Shown: in pieces, positions 1-8,107 of the stretch | How the letters are laid out: each line of letters starts with the position of its first letter | How positions within the stretch are numbered: the first letter of the stretch is position 1 | DNA from: Janibacter cremeus | GTDB lineage: Bacteria; Actinomycetota; Actinomycetes; Actinomycetales; Dermatophilaceae | Reading direction: 5' to 3' | Assembly (NCBI RefSeq): GCF_029395675.1 | Contig: NZ_CP115184.1 | Span: 2,914,001 to 2,978,000, forward strand | Length of the DNA: 64,000 nt | The notes under the pieces: generated by a model | Told to the model about the DNA's origin: nothing | What the model saw: only the letters and a program-made list of their open reading frames with translations | Databases searched by the model: none | Program-made: the position numbers and the translations under genes

Positions 1-109
1 CCACGATCACCTCGATGTCGGTGAACGTCTGAGCAGCCACGCTCGCGAGGCACTGCTCGATGTAGTCCTCGATGTTGTACGTGGTGACGATGATGCTGAG
101 TTCGGCCAC
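1..109 (-). CDS. Family 2 glycosyltransferase, N-terminal fragment cut by window edge
   Basis: Only the first 36 codons lie in the window and the gene continues off the left edge. The N-terminus reads AELSIIVTTYNIEDYIEQC, the first beta strand and helix of the GT-A nucleotide-sugar fold seen in family 2 glycosyltransferases. The start is GTG at 109, preceded by a good ribosome site (AAAGGGG, six to seven bases upstream). It is transcribed with the next glycosyltransferase gene, 21 bases away, so both probably add sugars to a cell-surface polymer. Donor and acceptor cannot be told from so short a piece. Confidence 0.7.
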   Translation of the reverse strand, partial: MAELSIIVTTYNIEDYIEQCLASVAAQTFTDIEVIV

Positions 110-130
110 AGCGATCCCCTTTCTGAGGTG

Positions 131-1090
131 TCAGGTCTGCGCGCGGCGCACGATGCGGCTGGCCAGTCCGGCGTCCTGCCTGAACCGGATGCGGTGGAAG
201 TCGCTGAGGTCGATGCGCAGCACGTGCTCATGCACGCGCAGGTTGAACTCGTCCCGGACGTCCGGCGTGATGCGTTCGGAGGCCCACCCGGTCACCCGCG
301 TGACGAGGTCCCAGTACTGCCGGGCGAACTGCCGCCGCTTCATCGGTCGGGCCTCGAGCTCGGTGTAGGTCTCGTCGAGGGCGTCGATGAGACTCAACCT
401 GGCCCGGCTCTCACGATTGGTCAGGTTGCGCCCCCCTTCCCCGACGATGTGGGTGCACAGGGGCTGGTCGAGCAGCAGGATGGTCTCCGCGTCGACGAGG
501 GTGAGCCAGTGGCCCAGGACGTCGTTGTGGACCTGGGTGGCGCCGTACCTCAGGCCGGTGCGGCGGTAGTGGTCGGTGCGCGCGATCTTGTTCCACGGGT
601 AGTTGGTGAAGCCGAGCAGCTGCGGCACCTCGTCGAGGCGGGCGAGCCGTCGCGGCGAGGTGACGTACTGCTCCCACACCGCGACGTCGAAGGAATTCAT
701 GCCCTCGGCGGTCGTACCGGCCCGCCGGTACCGGTAGGGGAGCATCGCCACACTCGCCCCGCTGTCGTCGAGCGCCCCGAGGGCCGCGGTGAGGGCCTCG
801 GGATGGATCTCGTCGTCGGCGTCGAAGAAGAGGACGTACCGCCCGGAAGCCCGGGCGAAACCGTGGTTGCGAGCGACCCCGGCGCCGTGGTTGTGGGGGA
901 GGCGCACGAGCACCAGGCGGGGATCGTCGATCGCGCTCACCCGCTCCACCGAGTCGTCGCTGGAGTCGTCATCGACGACGATCACCTCGACCGCCACCGA
1001 GTCGATCGAGAGGAAGGACTCGACCACTCCCGAGACCGTCGCGCTGGCGTTGTGCATCGGGATGATGACCGACAGGTCCGCTCTGCTCAT
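131..1090 (-). CDS. Family 2 glycosyltransferase
   Basis: The 319-residue protein starts LSVIIPMHNASATV, the usual opening of a GT-A family 2 glycosyltransferase, has VEVIVVDDDSSD near residues 34-45, and carries the metal and UDP-binding DxD as FDADDE at residues 89-94. It should transfer a sugar from a nucleotide donor on the cytoplasmic side of the membrane during surface polysaccharide or teichoic-type polymer synthesis. No membrane segment is obvious. It lies between another glycosyltransferase and two sulfotransferase-like genes, all on the minus strand, which supports a glycan-decoration cluster. The ATG at 1090 has an AGGAAG site about 14 bases upstream, rather far for a ribosome site. 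Substrate unknown. Confidence 0.85.
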   Translation of the reverse strand: MSRADLSVIIPMHNASATVSGVVESFLSIDSVAVEVIVVDDDSSDDSVERVSAIDDPRLVLVRLPHNHGAGVARNHGFARASGRYVLFFDADDEIHPEALTAALGALDDSGASVAMLPYRYRRAGTTAEGMNSFDVAVWEQYVTSPRRLARLDEVPQLLGFTNYPWNKIARTDHYRRTGLRYGATQVHNDVLGHWLTLVDAETILLLDQPLCTHIVGEGGRNLTNRESRARLSLIDALDETYTELEARPMKRRQFARQYWDLVTRVTGWASERITPDVRDEFNLRVHEHVLRIDLSDFHRIRFRQDAGLASRIVRRAQT

Positions 1091-1142
1091 CGATGTTTGC
1101 TACTTCCTGCCGTGGGGCTGGGCCGGTGCGTGCGCGGTCAGC

Positions 1143-2381
1143 CTATCGGGGTCGACGGGTGGTCGCGCGGAGCGTGTGGAGACGGCGTGTGGCCGCGTGC
1201 CCTTGGTCGAGGACGGCGCGTGCTCCCCGCAGGATCGTCGGCCCGCCGGGCAGCTCGCGAACCCGCTCCTTGGCGGACTCGGCCGGCGTGGGCCGGGGCC
1301 GTGTTGCCGGTTGTGGGCGTCCTGCTCGGCCGTTCCCGACCATGACCGAGGCCACGACCGCTTCGACCGCGGTGTCGATGGGCATGGAGTCGGGGACGGG
1401 GACCTCGCCCGGTTCGGTCGTGCCGACGGGCGCGTGGAGCGAGGCGAGGTCGCCGATGACGTTCACCCGACTGTCGGCGATGCGGTCCGCGATCTCACGA
1501 CCGTAGGTCGCGGCTCGCTCGGCTGCCCACTGCGGGAGCAGGATCCGGCGCTGCTCACCCCGCACTTCCGGCTCGGTGCGCAGCATGCGGGCCACGGCCT
1601 GGCGGCGATAGGCCAGGGCGTACTCGCGGAAGGGGACGCCGTTGCGCCTGAACGCCTCGTTCTGCCGGCGGAAGAACTCCGCCTCCGCCGGCGACAGGGA
1701 CCGGTTCGCCGCGCCGCCGTCCGCATCGGCGTGCGCGAGCATCCCCGACGGCAGATCGAGCAGGCGTTCGAGCGACGCAGGGACCCTGGTCGGGTCCGTC
1801 TTGTCAGCGATGATCACGGTCACGCGGTCCGGGCCGAGAAGTCGCTCCCATCGCTCGACCATCCCGGCCTGGTCGCTCTGCCGGTCCCACTGCTCGTCGC
1901 GCCGGAGTCCGGGCGGAGCTGCCAGGGCGTCGCGCAGCCACGTCTCGAACGGAGGCGTGACCCGGCCGTTCTTGACGATCTCCTGCCAGTACGAGCCCAG
2001 CATCCCCGACAGCGGGCGGAGGGTGATCGCGACGTGGGTGCGCTGCCCGAGGGCATCGATGAAGCGTTGAGCCATCGCGTCGTCGGCCTCGCACGCCCAC
2101 TCGTGGCTGATGAGGATGCGGTTGGTCTCGTCCCCTTCGACCTCATCCATCAACTGGTGCCATGTCGCCAGGTCGGGGTACTCCCCTTCCCGTCGAACGC
2201 CCATGAAGGCTGCGACCGGAGTGAAGTGGTTCAGCCCCTTCCCCGGGTAGCGGACACCACTCTCGAGGAGCTTCGTGCGCCGCTGGGACGCTGCGCGTTG
2301 CACGGCCGTCGTGCCTGATTTCATCGCACCGATGTGGAGCAGTCGGGTCCGCGGAGGGGTCGGCGCCATTGGTCCCAGCAT
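1143..2381 (-). CDS. Sulfotransferase-like protein (P-loop KSGTT motif)
   Basis: The 412-residue protein has LLHIGAMKSGTTAVQRAA near its N-terminus, which matches the 5'-phosphosulfate-binding P-loop (KSGTT) of PAPS-dependent sulfotransferases. The middle contains the RPLSGMLGSYWQE stretch expected around the 3'-phosphate site. The C-terminal 100 residues are Arg- and Pro-rich with no clear fold. It probably sulfates a surface glycan made by the neighbouring glycosyltransferases, though distant P-loop transferases of this type are often unassigned. The start at 2381 is preferred because a -10 hexamer TACCCT (2394-2389) sits seven bases upstream, giving a leaderless mRNA. An in-frame ATG at 2369 is the alternative. 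Confidence 0.65.
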   Translation of the reverse strand: MLGPMAPTPPRTRLLHIGAMKSGTTAVQRAASQRRTKLLESGVRYPGKGLNHFTPVAAFMGVRREGEYPDLATWHQLMDEVEGDETNRILISHEWACEADDAMAQRFIDALGQRTHVAITLRPLSGMLGSYWQEIVKNGRVTPPFETWLRDALAAPPGLRRDEQWDRQSDQAGMVERWERLLGPDRVTVIIADKTDPTRVPASLERLLDLPSGMLAHADADGGAANRSLSPAEAEFFRRQNEAFRRNGVPFREYALAYRRQAVARMLRTEPEVRGEQRRILLPQWAAERAATYGREIADRIADSRVNVIGDLASLHAPVGTTEPGEVPVPDSMPIDTAVEAVVASVMVGNGRAGRPQPATRPRPTPAESAKERVRELPGGPTILRGARAVLDQGHAATRRLHTLRATTRRPR

Positions 2382-2445
2382 GAAGGTCAGGGTAATGGTG
2401 GCGGAAGGGCCCCGGTGACCGGCACCCGGACGGCTCCCCCGGACG

Positions 2446-3462
2446 TCACTTCCCCTGCTGGACCCGGACGAACTCCACCGCTGCGGCGATCTCGGCCGAG
2501 AGGGTCTTGGCCTCGTCGAGTCGGTGCACGTTGGGTGTGGCGTCGTACTTGTCCCAGTCAGGATCCATGTCGGTCGACTCGAGCTCGGGACGCCTGTCGA
2601 TGAGCTCTGCATTCTCAGCGGAGAAGCGATCCTGGACGGTCTTGGCGATGTCCAGCCCGACCTGCAGACGCTCGGACGTGGGAAGCGCTGCCAGAAGGGT
2701 CTTGAACTGATCCGCCCCCAGCGCCTTGTCGACCTTGTGCTCGACCAGCGCGTTCGACGTTGCGATCGCGCGCCAACCGAGGGCCTCGTTGACGCGGAGC
2801 GGCTCGCCGAGCCCATCCTGCGAGAGGTTGAGTGTGTCGATGATGTGCGCCGACATGTCAGGCGACCGGCGGAAGGGCACGACCTGGACGCGATCGGCGC
2901 CGAAGACCCTTTCCCACACGGCCACGGTCGCCGACATGTTGTACAGCCAGTTGCCCGGGCCCACCGCCTTCCTGGTGAACCAGGCACTGTCGACCACCTC
3001 CCCGAGCCTGGCGGTCTGGGAGGCGTTCGAGACGAGCATGTCGATCTGGGGTCGGACGTGGACCACGACGGTGATGTCGTCCGACACGCGTCGAAGCATG
3101 TCCTTTGCCCGTTGCACCGTCGACTCCGCGCGCACCCGGGAGTAGAGGTGCTCGTTGGAGATCAGGAGTGTGTCCGGGTTCCCCGCTCTCACCTCGGTGG
3201 CGAGCGAGTCGGCCAACTGACGGCGAAATGCCCGGTGATCATCCTCGGTGGCCACTCCGTTGCGGGCGAAGTAGGGATCGTCCTTCATGAGGTCGCTCGC
3301 ATAGACCATCATTCGGGTGTGATTGACCCTCCCCAGCGACAGTGGATACAGCACCCCTTGATCGCGTAGCCCATCGCGGTTGCGGTTGCACCACTTCTGG
3401 AAGGACGTGGTTCCCGACTTCGGCGGCCCGATGTGCAGCAGGATACGGGGACCAGTGATCAC
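2446..3462 (-). CDS. Sulfotransferase-like protein, second copy
   Basis: The 338-residue protein opens with ILLHIGPPKSGTTSFQKW, the same PAPS-type P-loop as its neighbour, but the rest has diverged, so this is a paralogous pair rather than a recent duplication. It has the matching VVVHVRPQIDMLVSN segment in mid-protein. The likely role is sulfation of a cell-surface glycan. The start was set at GTG 3462 because TACAGT (3475-3470) lies exactly seven bases before it, the leaderless arrangement used throughout this window. A longer open frame upstream has no start signal and is Pro/Arg-rich. The gene diverges from the histidine phosphatase at 3551. Confidence 0.62.
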   Translation of the reverse strand: MITGPRILLHIGPPKSGTTSFQKWCNRNRDGLRDQGVLYPLSLGRVNHTRMMVYASDLMKDDPYFARNGVATEDDHRAFRRQLADSLATEVRAGNPDTLLISNEHLYSRVRAESTVQRAKDMLRRVSDDITVVVHVRPQIDMLVSNASQTARLGEVVDSAWFTRKAVGPGNWLYNMSATVAVWERVFGADRVQVVPFRRSPDMSAHIIDTLNLSQDGLGEPLRVNEALGWRAIATSNALVEHKVDKALGADQFKTLLAALPTSERLQVGLDIAKTVQDRFSAENAELIDRRPELESTDMDPDWDKYDATPNVHRLDEAKTLSAEIAAAVEFVRVQQGK

Positions 3463-3550
3463 CTCGGTGACTGTAGCAGCGGCCCCGCACGACCTCCCGT
3501 GGACGCGTCCACCCGGTCCGGCCCCCGGGAGTGGATGGCACGATCGGTCC

Positions 3551-4225
3551 GTGCGACTCCTCCTCATCCGTCACGGCCAGACGCCCCACAACGTCACGGG
3601 GGCGCTCGACACCGCCTTCCCGGGGGCCGGCCTGACCGGCCTGGGCCGCGTGCAGGCCCGCGCCGTCCCCGACGTGCTCACCGAGCCGGTCTCCGGCGTC
3701 TACGCCTCACCCCTCGTGCGCACCCAGCTGACGGCCGAGCCGCTCGCGCTCGCGCGCGGCGTCGACGTCCGCGTGCGCAAGGGACTGGAGGAGATCTCCG
3801 CCGGCGAGCTGGAGCTGCGCTCGGACGAGGGGTCCCGCGAGGCCTACATCGCCGCCCTCGTGCGGTGGATGCGCGGGGACCTCGACCACGTGCTCGGCGG
3901 TGGGGAGAGCGGCCGCGGCTTCCTTGCCCGGTACACCTCGGCGGTGGCGGCGATCACCGCCGAGCACGCCGACGGGGACACGGTCGCGCTCTTCAGCCAC
4001 GGGGCGGCCATCCGCGTCTTCGCGACGGCGGCCGCGCGCCTGACTGCGGCCGGGGCCGCGGACCTGAGCATCATGAACACCGGCATGGGCGTCCTCGAGG
4101 GCGACCCGCGGTCGGGATGGCGCCTTGCCGGCTGGTCCAGCGAGCCGCTCGGGGGCCTCGACCTCGAGGACCCCGAGGCGCAGGACGTCACCGGCGAGAG
4201 CGCCGAGGAGGTACTGGACGACTGA
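3551..4225 (+). CDS. Histidine phosphatase (phosphoglycerate mutase-like)
   Basis: The 224-residue protein begins RLLLIRHGQTPHN, the catalytic RHG motif of the histidine phosphatase superfamily, in which the His is phosphorylated. It has GVYASPLVRTQLTAEPLA (second Arg), an acidic LEEISAGELE, and the second catalytic His in ALFSHGAAIRVF. It is far from the cofactor-dependent glycolytic mutase encoded at 32591 and is more likely a broad phosphatase; the substrate is unknown. The start GTG 3551 has CACGAT six bases upstream, a near match to the leaderless -10 pattern. It converges on the subtilase gene across a short imperfect hairpin (about 4222-4248). Confidence 0.8.
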   Translation: MRLLLIRHGQTPHNVTGALDTAFPGAGLTGLGRVQARAVPDVLTEPVSGVYASPLVRTQLTAEPLALARGVDVRVRKGLEEISAGELELRSDEGSREAYIAALVRWMRGDLDHVLGGGESGRGFLARYTSAVAAITAEHADGDTVALFSHGAAIRVFATAAARLTAAGAADLSIMNTGMGVLEGDPRSGWRLAGWSSEPLGGLDLEDPEAQDVTGESAEEVLDD

Positions 4226-4244
4226 CGAGGGGGGACCCCGTCCG

Positions 4245-5954
4245 TCAGCGCACGGCCGCGGCCACGTCGAGGATCCCGTCGCCGAAGAAGCCGTTGCGCT
4301 CCGCGGTGCCGGTGCACACGGCGCTGGTGCCGCCGCCACCGTCCTCATCGCCGCCGAGCGCGGTGCACTCGTGGTCGCGGGCGCTGCGGCGCAGGGTCTG
4401 CACGACCTCGTCGGGAGCCACCGAGCCACCGTTCTCGCTGATGACGAGCGCGGCGGCACCGCTGACGTGCGGAGCGGCCATCGACGTGCCCATCAGCCAC
4501 GTGTACAGGCCGCACCGGGCGTCGGGATCGGGCTCGCCCCGACCGATGCCCTCGGGGCAGCCGCGCACGACCCCCTCCTCGGCACCGGAGACCGTCACCC
4601 GGCCCTGCTCGTCGACATCACCCGTGGCGAGCAGCTCGTCGCGCGATGCCGTGGAGAGGATCGGCAGGCCGTTGTCGTCGCCTGTACCGCCCGGCGCCGC
4701 GAGCGCGACGTCGTCCGATCCGGGGTCGGACGTGTAGTTGGAGAAGCCGCTGCGGGTGAGGTCCTCGTCGATCGAGGAGACGCCGATGACGTGCGGTCCG
4801 TCGAGGGGCAGCAGTCGGCAGTCCCGGTCGAGCGTGCGCTCGTGCGTGCTGTCGCCGAAGTTGGGGCTCGTGTGGTCGGTGCCCGGGTCGGCGAGGTCGC
4901 GGGAGTTGTTGCCTGCGGCGGTGACGAGCGTGACGCCCCGGTCGTGGGCGAGCTCGAGGGACCGACGCATCAGCTCGATGGTCACGTCCTGCACGGTGGC
5001 CTGGGCGGGGGAGTCCTCCGGTGCGCCGCCGGGGCAGGAGTAGAGCCAGGGGTCGACGTAGAAGCTCATGTTGAGCACGTCGAGCTCCTGCTCCGCGCCG
5101 GCGGTGATCGCGTTGGCGACCGGGCCGAGGAAGAAGTAGCCGGCGTCCTGGCCGGCGCGCAGGTCGACGAGGCCCACCTCGGGGGCGACGCCCTGCACGC
5201 CCAGTCCGTTGGCCGAGGCGGCGATCGTGCCCGCGACGTGGGTGCCGTGCCCGTTGTCGTCGCTGCCGACGGGGTCGACGCACCCGTCGTGCTCGCACGT
5301 GCCGTCGAGGCCGGGGATGTCGGTGACGAAGGACCGCGAGCGCTCCGCGTCCACGCGCTCGACGAGGTCGGGGTGGCTCGAGTCGACGCCCGTGTCGATG
5401 ACCCCGACGCGCACGTCGGGGCTGCCGGCGGTCACCGACCGGGCCTGGGGGGCGTTGATCTCGGCCATGCCCCACAGCCACCCGTCGAAGGGGTCGCCAC
5501 CCTCCGGCGGAGCCGGGGGCTGCAGCGTGCTCGCCGCGGGCTCGGTGTCCTCGGGGGAGGAGGTGGGCTCCTCCTCGGGGGACCAGCCGACGCTCTGGTC
5601 GGTCACGGCCTGCGCCACACCGTCGACCCCCTCGGCGCTCGCCCGCACGTCCTTGCGGGTGCTGCGCAGCGTCACCATGCCGATGCCCCGGTTGACCGAG
5701 GTCAGCGCGAGGCCTGCCTGCTCGAGCTCGTCGGCGACCCGGTCGGTCTCCTGCGGGTCCTCGACGAGGACGACCCAGTCGCGGCCCTTCGCCGGCTGCT
5801 CGAAGGTCTCGACGAGCGCAGCCTCCGCCGGCGGCGACGAGGTGGACGACGTCGATCCCGATGACGAAGGGGGGGCCCCGCCCGGCAGGGAGCACCCGGC
5901 GATCACGACGGCGAGCGCGAGCCCCCACACCGCCCCGGTCCGTCGTCCACGCAT
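4245..5954 (-). CDS. Subtilisin-like serine protease (S8), predicted lipoprotein
   Basis: The 569-residue protein has a signal peptide ending in a lipobox (VIAGC, Cys21), so it should be lipid-anchored outside the membrane. Residues 22-150 are Ser/Pro/Glu-rich with an I9-like propeptide segment. The S8 triad is intact: Asp187 in VIDTGVDSSHPD, His236 in NGHGTHVAGT and Ser491 in GTSMAAPHVSGAAA, with the oxyanion Asn in TAAGNN. Cys pairs in the catalytic domain (CEHDGC and others) suggest disulfides. It resembles a membrane-tethered subtilase more than actinobacterial mycosin, as no C-terminal membrane helix is present. The ribosome site is GGGGGAG before ATG 5954, and a -10 TAGACT lies at 5998-5993. 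Confidence 0.9.
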   Translation of the reverse strand: MRGRRTGAVWGLALAVVIAGCSLPGGAPPSSSGSTSSTSSPPAEAALVETFEQPAKGRDWVVLVEDPQETDRVADELEQAGLALTSVNRGIGMVTLRSTRKDVRASAEGVDGVAQAVTDQSVGWSPEEEPTSSPEDTEPAASTLQPPAPPEGGDPFDGWLWGMAEINAPQARSVTAGSPDVRVGVIDTGVDSSHPDLVERVDAERSRSFVTDIPGLDGTCEHDGCVDPVGSDDNGHGTHVAGTIAASANGLGVQGVAPEVGLVDLRAGQDAGYFFLGPVANAITAGAEQELDVLNMSFYVDPWLYSCPGGAPEDSPAQATVQDVTIELMRRSLELAHDRGVTLVTAAGNNSRDLADPGTDHTSPNFGDSTHERTLDRDCRLLPLDGPHVIGVSSIDEDLTRSGFSNYTSDPGSDDVALAAPGGTGDDNGLPILSTASRDELLATGDVDEQGRVTVSGAEEGVVRGCPEGIGRGEPDPDARCGLYTWLMGTSMAAPHVSGAAALVISENGGSVAPDEVVQTLRRSARDHECTALGGDEDGGGGTSAVCTGTAERNGFFGDGILDVAAAVR

Positions 5955-6029
5955 CTGGTGTCTCCCCCTTCGTCCGAGCCGGTCTGCCGCGCAGTCTACG
6001 GACGGCGCACCGGACGCAGGAGTCGCTGC

Positions 6030-6035
6030 TAGGGT
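6030..6035 (+). promoter_or_regulatory. -10 element for the cobalamin riboswitch transcript
   Basis: TAGGGT fits the TANNNT -10 consensus seen throughout the window and would start transcription near 6042, immediately before the riboswitch fold. No convincing -35 hexamer was seen. Confidence 0.5.
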
Positions 6036-6044
6036 CCGTCACGA

Positions 6045-6215
6045 GTCAGACGCACACCAGTGCAAGGGAATCCGGTGCGAATCCGGAACTGTCGCGCAGC
6101 GGTGAGGGTGACTGACGGGGTGTGAACCACTGGGCCGCCAGCCCGGGAAGGGACCCCGTCGGGACGACCCCGAGTCCGAAAACCTGCTGTCTCGCCGTCA
6201 TCCGTACGGGCCTCG
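6045..6215 (+). ncRNA. Cobalamin (AdoCbl) riboswitch
   Basis: The leader holds the conserved blocks of a cobalamin aptamer in order: GCAAGGGAATCCGGTG (about 6062-6077), GCGAATCCGGAACTGTC, then GCCGCCAGCCCGGGAAGG (about 6134-6151), and the closing B12-box version GAGTCCGAAAACCTGCTG near 6171-6188. It sits 30-40 bases before the permease gene, so ligand binding would repress the importer when corrinoid is plentiful, by masking the ribosome site or terminating transcription. The exact ends were not resolved by eye. Confidence 0.88.
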
Positions 6216-6248
6216 CGATCTGGGCCCCTGATGCAGGTGGAGCCTCGC

Positions 6249-7307
6249 ATGTCCCACGACCGACCCGGCGGGCGCCGTGTGCCCACCCGCCCCCTCCTCG
6301 TCCTCCTCCTCGCGCTGACCACCACCAGCGCGGTCCTCTCCCTCGCGCTCGGCTCGGAGCCGCTCGCGGTCTCCGGAGTGCTCGACGTGCTCCGCGCCCG
6401 TCTCGCCGGCGCGGCGGGTCCGGACCCGACCCTCGACACGATCGTCTGGGACCTGCGGGCCCCGCGGGTCGTCATGGGCATGGTCGTCGGCGCCGGTCTG
6501 GCGATGGCCGGCGCCTGCATGCAGACCCTCGTGCGCAACCCGCTGGCCGACCCCTACCTCCTGGGGGTCTCCTCGGGCGCCGGCGTCGGGGCGACCCTCG
6601 TCATCGTGCTCGGCGCCCTCGGCGGCCTCGGCGTGTGGGCGCTGTCGCTCGGCGCCCTCGCCGGAGCCCTCGCGGCGACCGCACTCGTCTTCGGCATCTC
6701 GATGTGGCAGGGCGGGATCACCCCCCTTCGCCTCGTGCTGACGGGGGTCGTGATGTCCGCCGCCTTCTCGTCCGTCTCGAGCTTCCTCGTCTTCGTCAGC
6801 GCCGATCCGCGGGCGACCCAGTCGGTGCTCTTCTGGCTCCTCGGCAGCCTCTCCGGGTCGGTGTGGGACCGCGTCCTGCCCTCGGTGGTCGTCGTGGCCC
6901 TCTCGATGACGGTGCTCATGGCCCTGCACTCGTGGCTCGACGCGCTGGCGGCCGGGGCGGACGTCGCCTCCGGGCTCGGCGTGCCGGTGAGCACCCTGCG
7001 CATCGGCCTCTTCGTCCTCACGTCCGTGCTCGTCGGTGTGCTCGTGGCCGTCTCCGGAGGCATCGGCTTCGTCGGTCTCGTCGTGCCCCACCTCGCCCGC
7101 ATCCTCGTCGGGGCACTGCACCGCAGCGTGCTGCCGGTCGCGGCGGTGGGTGGGGCCCTCTTCCTGCTCTGGGTCGACGTCGCCGCCCGCGTCGTCGTGC
7201 GACCCCAGGAGATCCCGCTGAGCGTCGTCACCGGCCTCGTCGGCGCCCCGATCTTCCTGCTCCTCCTCGGCCGGCGTCACTACACCTACTCGGGAGGCGG
7301 CGAATGA
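6249..7307 (+). CDS. btuC: FecCD/BtuC-type ABC transporter permease, probably corrinoid
   Basis: The 352-residue permease is almost entirely hydrophobic with about ten membrane spans, including the FecCD signatures GAGLAMAGACMQTLVRNPLADPYLLG and GIGFVGLVVPHLARILVG (each read here in part). It forms the membrane channel of an importer with the ATPase and binding protein that follow. A cobalamin riboswitch immediately upstream makes corrinoid the best substrate assignment, since family members also carry haem or siderophores. The start at 6249 is preferred because AGGTGGAG lies six bases before it; an ATG at 6231 is possible. The stop overlaps the ATPase start (ATGA). Confidence 0.85.
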   Translation: MSHDRPGGRRVPTRPLLVLLLALTTTSAVLSLALGSEPLAVSGVLDVLRARLAGAAGPDPTLDTIVWDLRAPRVVMGMVVGAGLAMAGACMQTLVRNPLADPYLLGVSSGAGVGATLVIVLGALGGLGVWALSLGALAGALAATALVFGISMWQGGITPLRLVLTGVVMSAAFSSVSSFLVFVSADPRATQSVLFWLLGSLSGSVWDRVLPSVVVVALSMTVLMALHSWLDALAAGADVASGLGVPVSTLRIGLFVLTSVLVGVLVAVSGGIGFVGLVVPHLARILVGALHRSVLPVAAVGGALFLLWVDVAARVVVRPQEIPLSVVTGLVGAPIFLLLLGRRHYTYSGGGE

Positions 7308-8107
7308 CCCACCTGTCCTGTCGCGGGCTCACCTGCGCCATCGGCGACCGCACGATCCTCTCCGACGTCGACCTCGACATCGGGCGCGGCGAGATGGTCG
7401 CGCTCGTCGGCCGCAACGGCAGCGGCAAGTCCACCCTCATCCGCTCGCTCACCGGCCTGCGGCCACCGGTCGCCGGCTCGGTGCACGTCGACGGCAGCGA
7501 CCTCACGGCGCTCTCGCCCCGCCGGCGCGCCGGCCACCTCGCCCACGTGGGCCAGGAGGAGGGGCCTCCCGAGGACCTGCTCGTCGGCGAGATGGTCGCC
7601 CTGGGGCGCATCCCGCACCGGCCACCGTGGTCCGGTGGGACGAAGGGGGAGGAGCGCATCGTCCTCGACGCCCTCGCCGCGGTCGGGCTCGCCGAGCAGG
7701 TCGACCGGCCCTGCCAGCACCTGTCGGGCGGGGAGCGGCGGCGGGCGATGCTCGCCCGTGGTCTCGCCCAGGGCACCGACCTGCTCGTCCTCGACGAGCC
7801 GACCAACCACCTCGACGTCCACCACCAGATCCAGCTGCTGGAGACCGTCCGCGGGCTCGGTCGCACCGTCCTGGCGGCGGTGCACGACCTGGCGCTGGCC
7901 GCGGCGCACTTCGACCGGGTGGCCGTGCTGCACGAGGGGCGTCTGCACGCGCTCGGGGAGCCGGCCGAGGTCCTCTCCACGGACACCCTGCGCGAGGTCT
8001 TCGCCGTCGACGCCGTCCGCCTCACCGACCCGGCCACCGGCCGGGTGCACCTCTCCCTCGGCCCGGGCGCGCTCCCCGCGGCCACTACTCGAAAGGCCCT
8101 CGCATGA
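7304..8107 (+). CDS. btuD: ABC transporter ATPase of the BtuCDF-like importer
   Basis: This 267-residue ATPase has Walker A GRNGSGKST at residues 36-44, the Q-loop at GQEEG, the signature HLSGGERRR, Walker B LLVLDEPTNHLD and the switch His in AAVHDLALAA. That is a complete set for a FecE/BtuD-type subunit energising import. The start overlaps the permease stop as ATGA and its own stop overlaps the binding-protein start the same way, so the three subunits are translationally coupled. The substrate is inferred from the riboswitch, not from the ATPase. Confidence 0.88.
   Translation: MTHLSCRGLTCAIGDRTILSDVDLDIGRGEMVALVGRNGSGKSTLIRSLTGLRPPVAGSVHVDGSDLTALSPRRRAGHLAHVGQEEGPPEDLLVGEMVALGRIPHRPPWSGGTKGEERIVLDALAAVGLAEQVDRPCQHLSGGERRRAMLARGLAQGTDLLVLDEPTNHLDVHHQIQLLETVRGLGRTVLAAVHDLALAAAHFDRVAVLHEGRLHALGEPAEVLSTDTLREVFAVDAVRLTDPATGRVHLSLGPGALPAATTRKALA

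Noticed and set aside
2382..2987. N-terminal extension of the first sulfotransferase-like gene toward 2987
   Set aside because: The extension lies antisense-frame to the second sulfotransferase-like gene, is Ser/Arg-rich, and the leaderless -10 sits just before 2381.
4618..6042. Long minus-strand frame overlapping the subtilase
   Set aside because: The protein is almost all Arg, Ala, Gly and Pro. The subtilase frame carries the full catalytic triad and a signal peptide.
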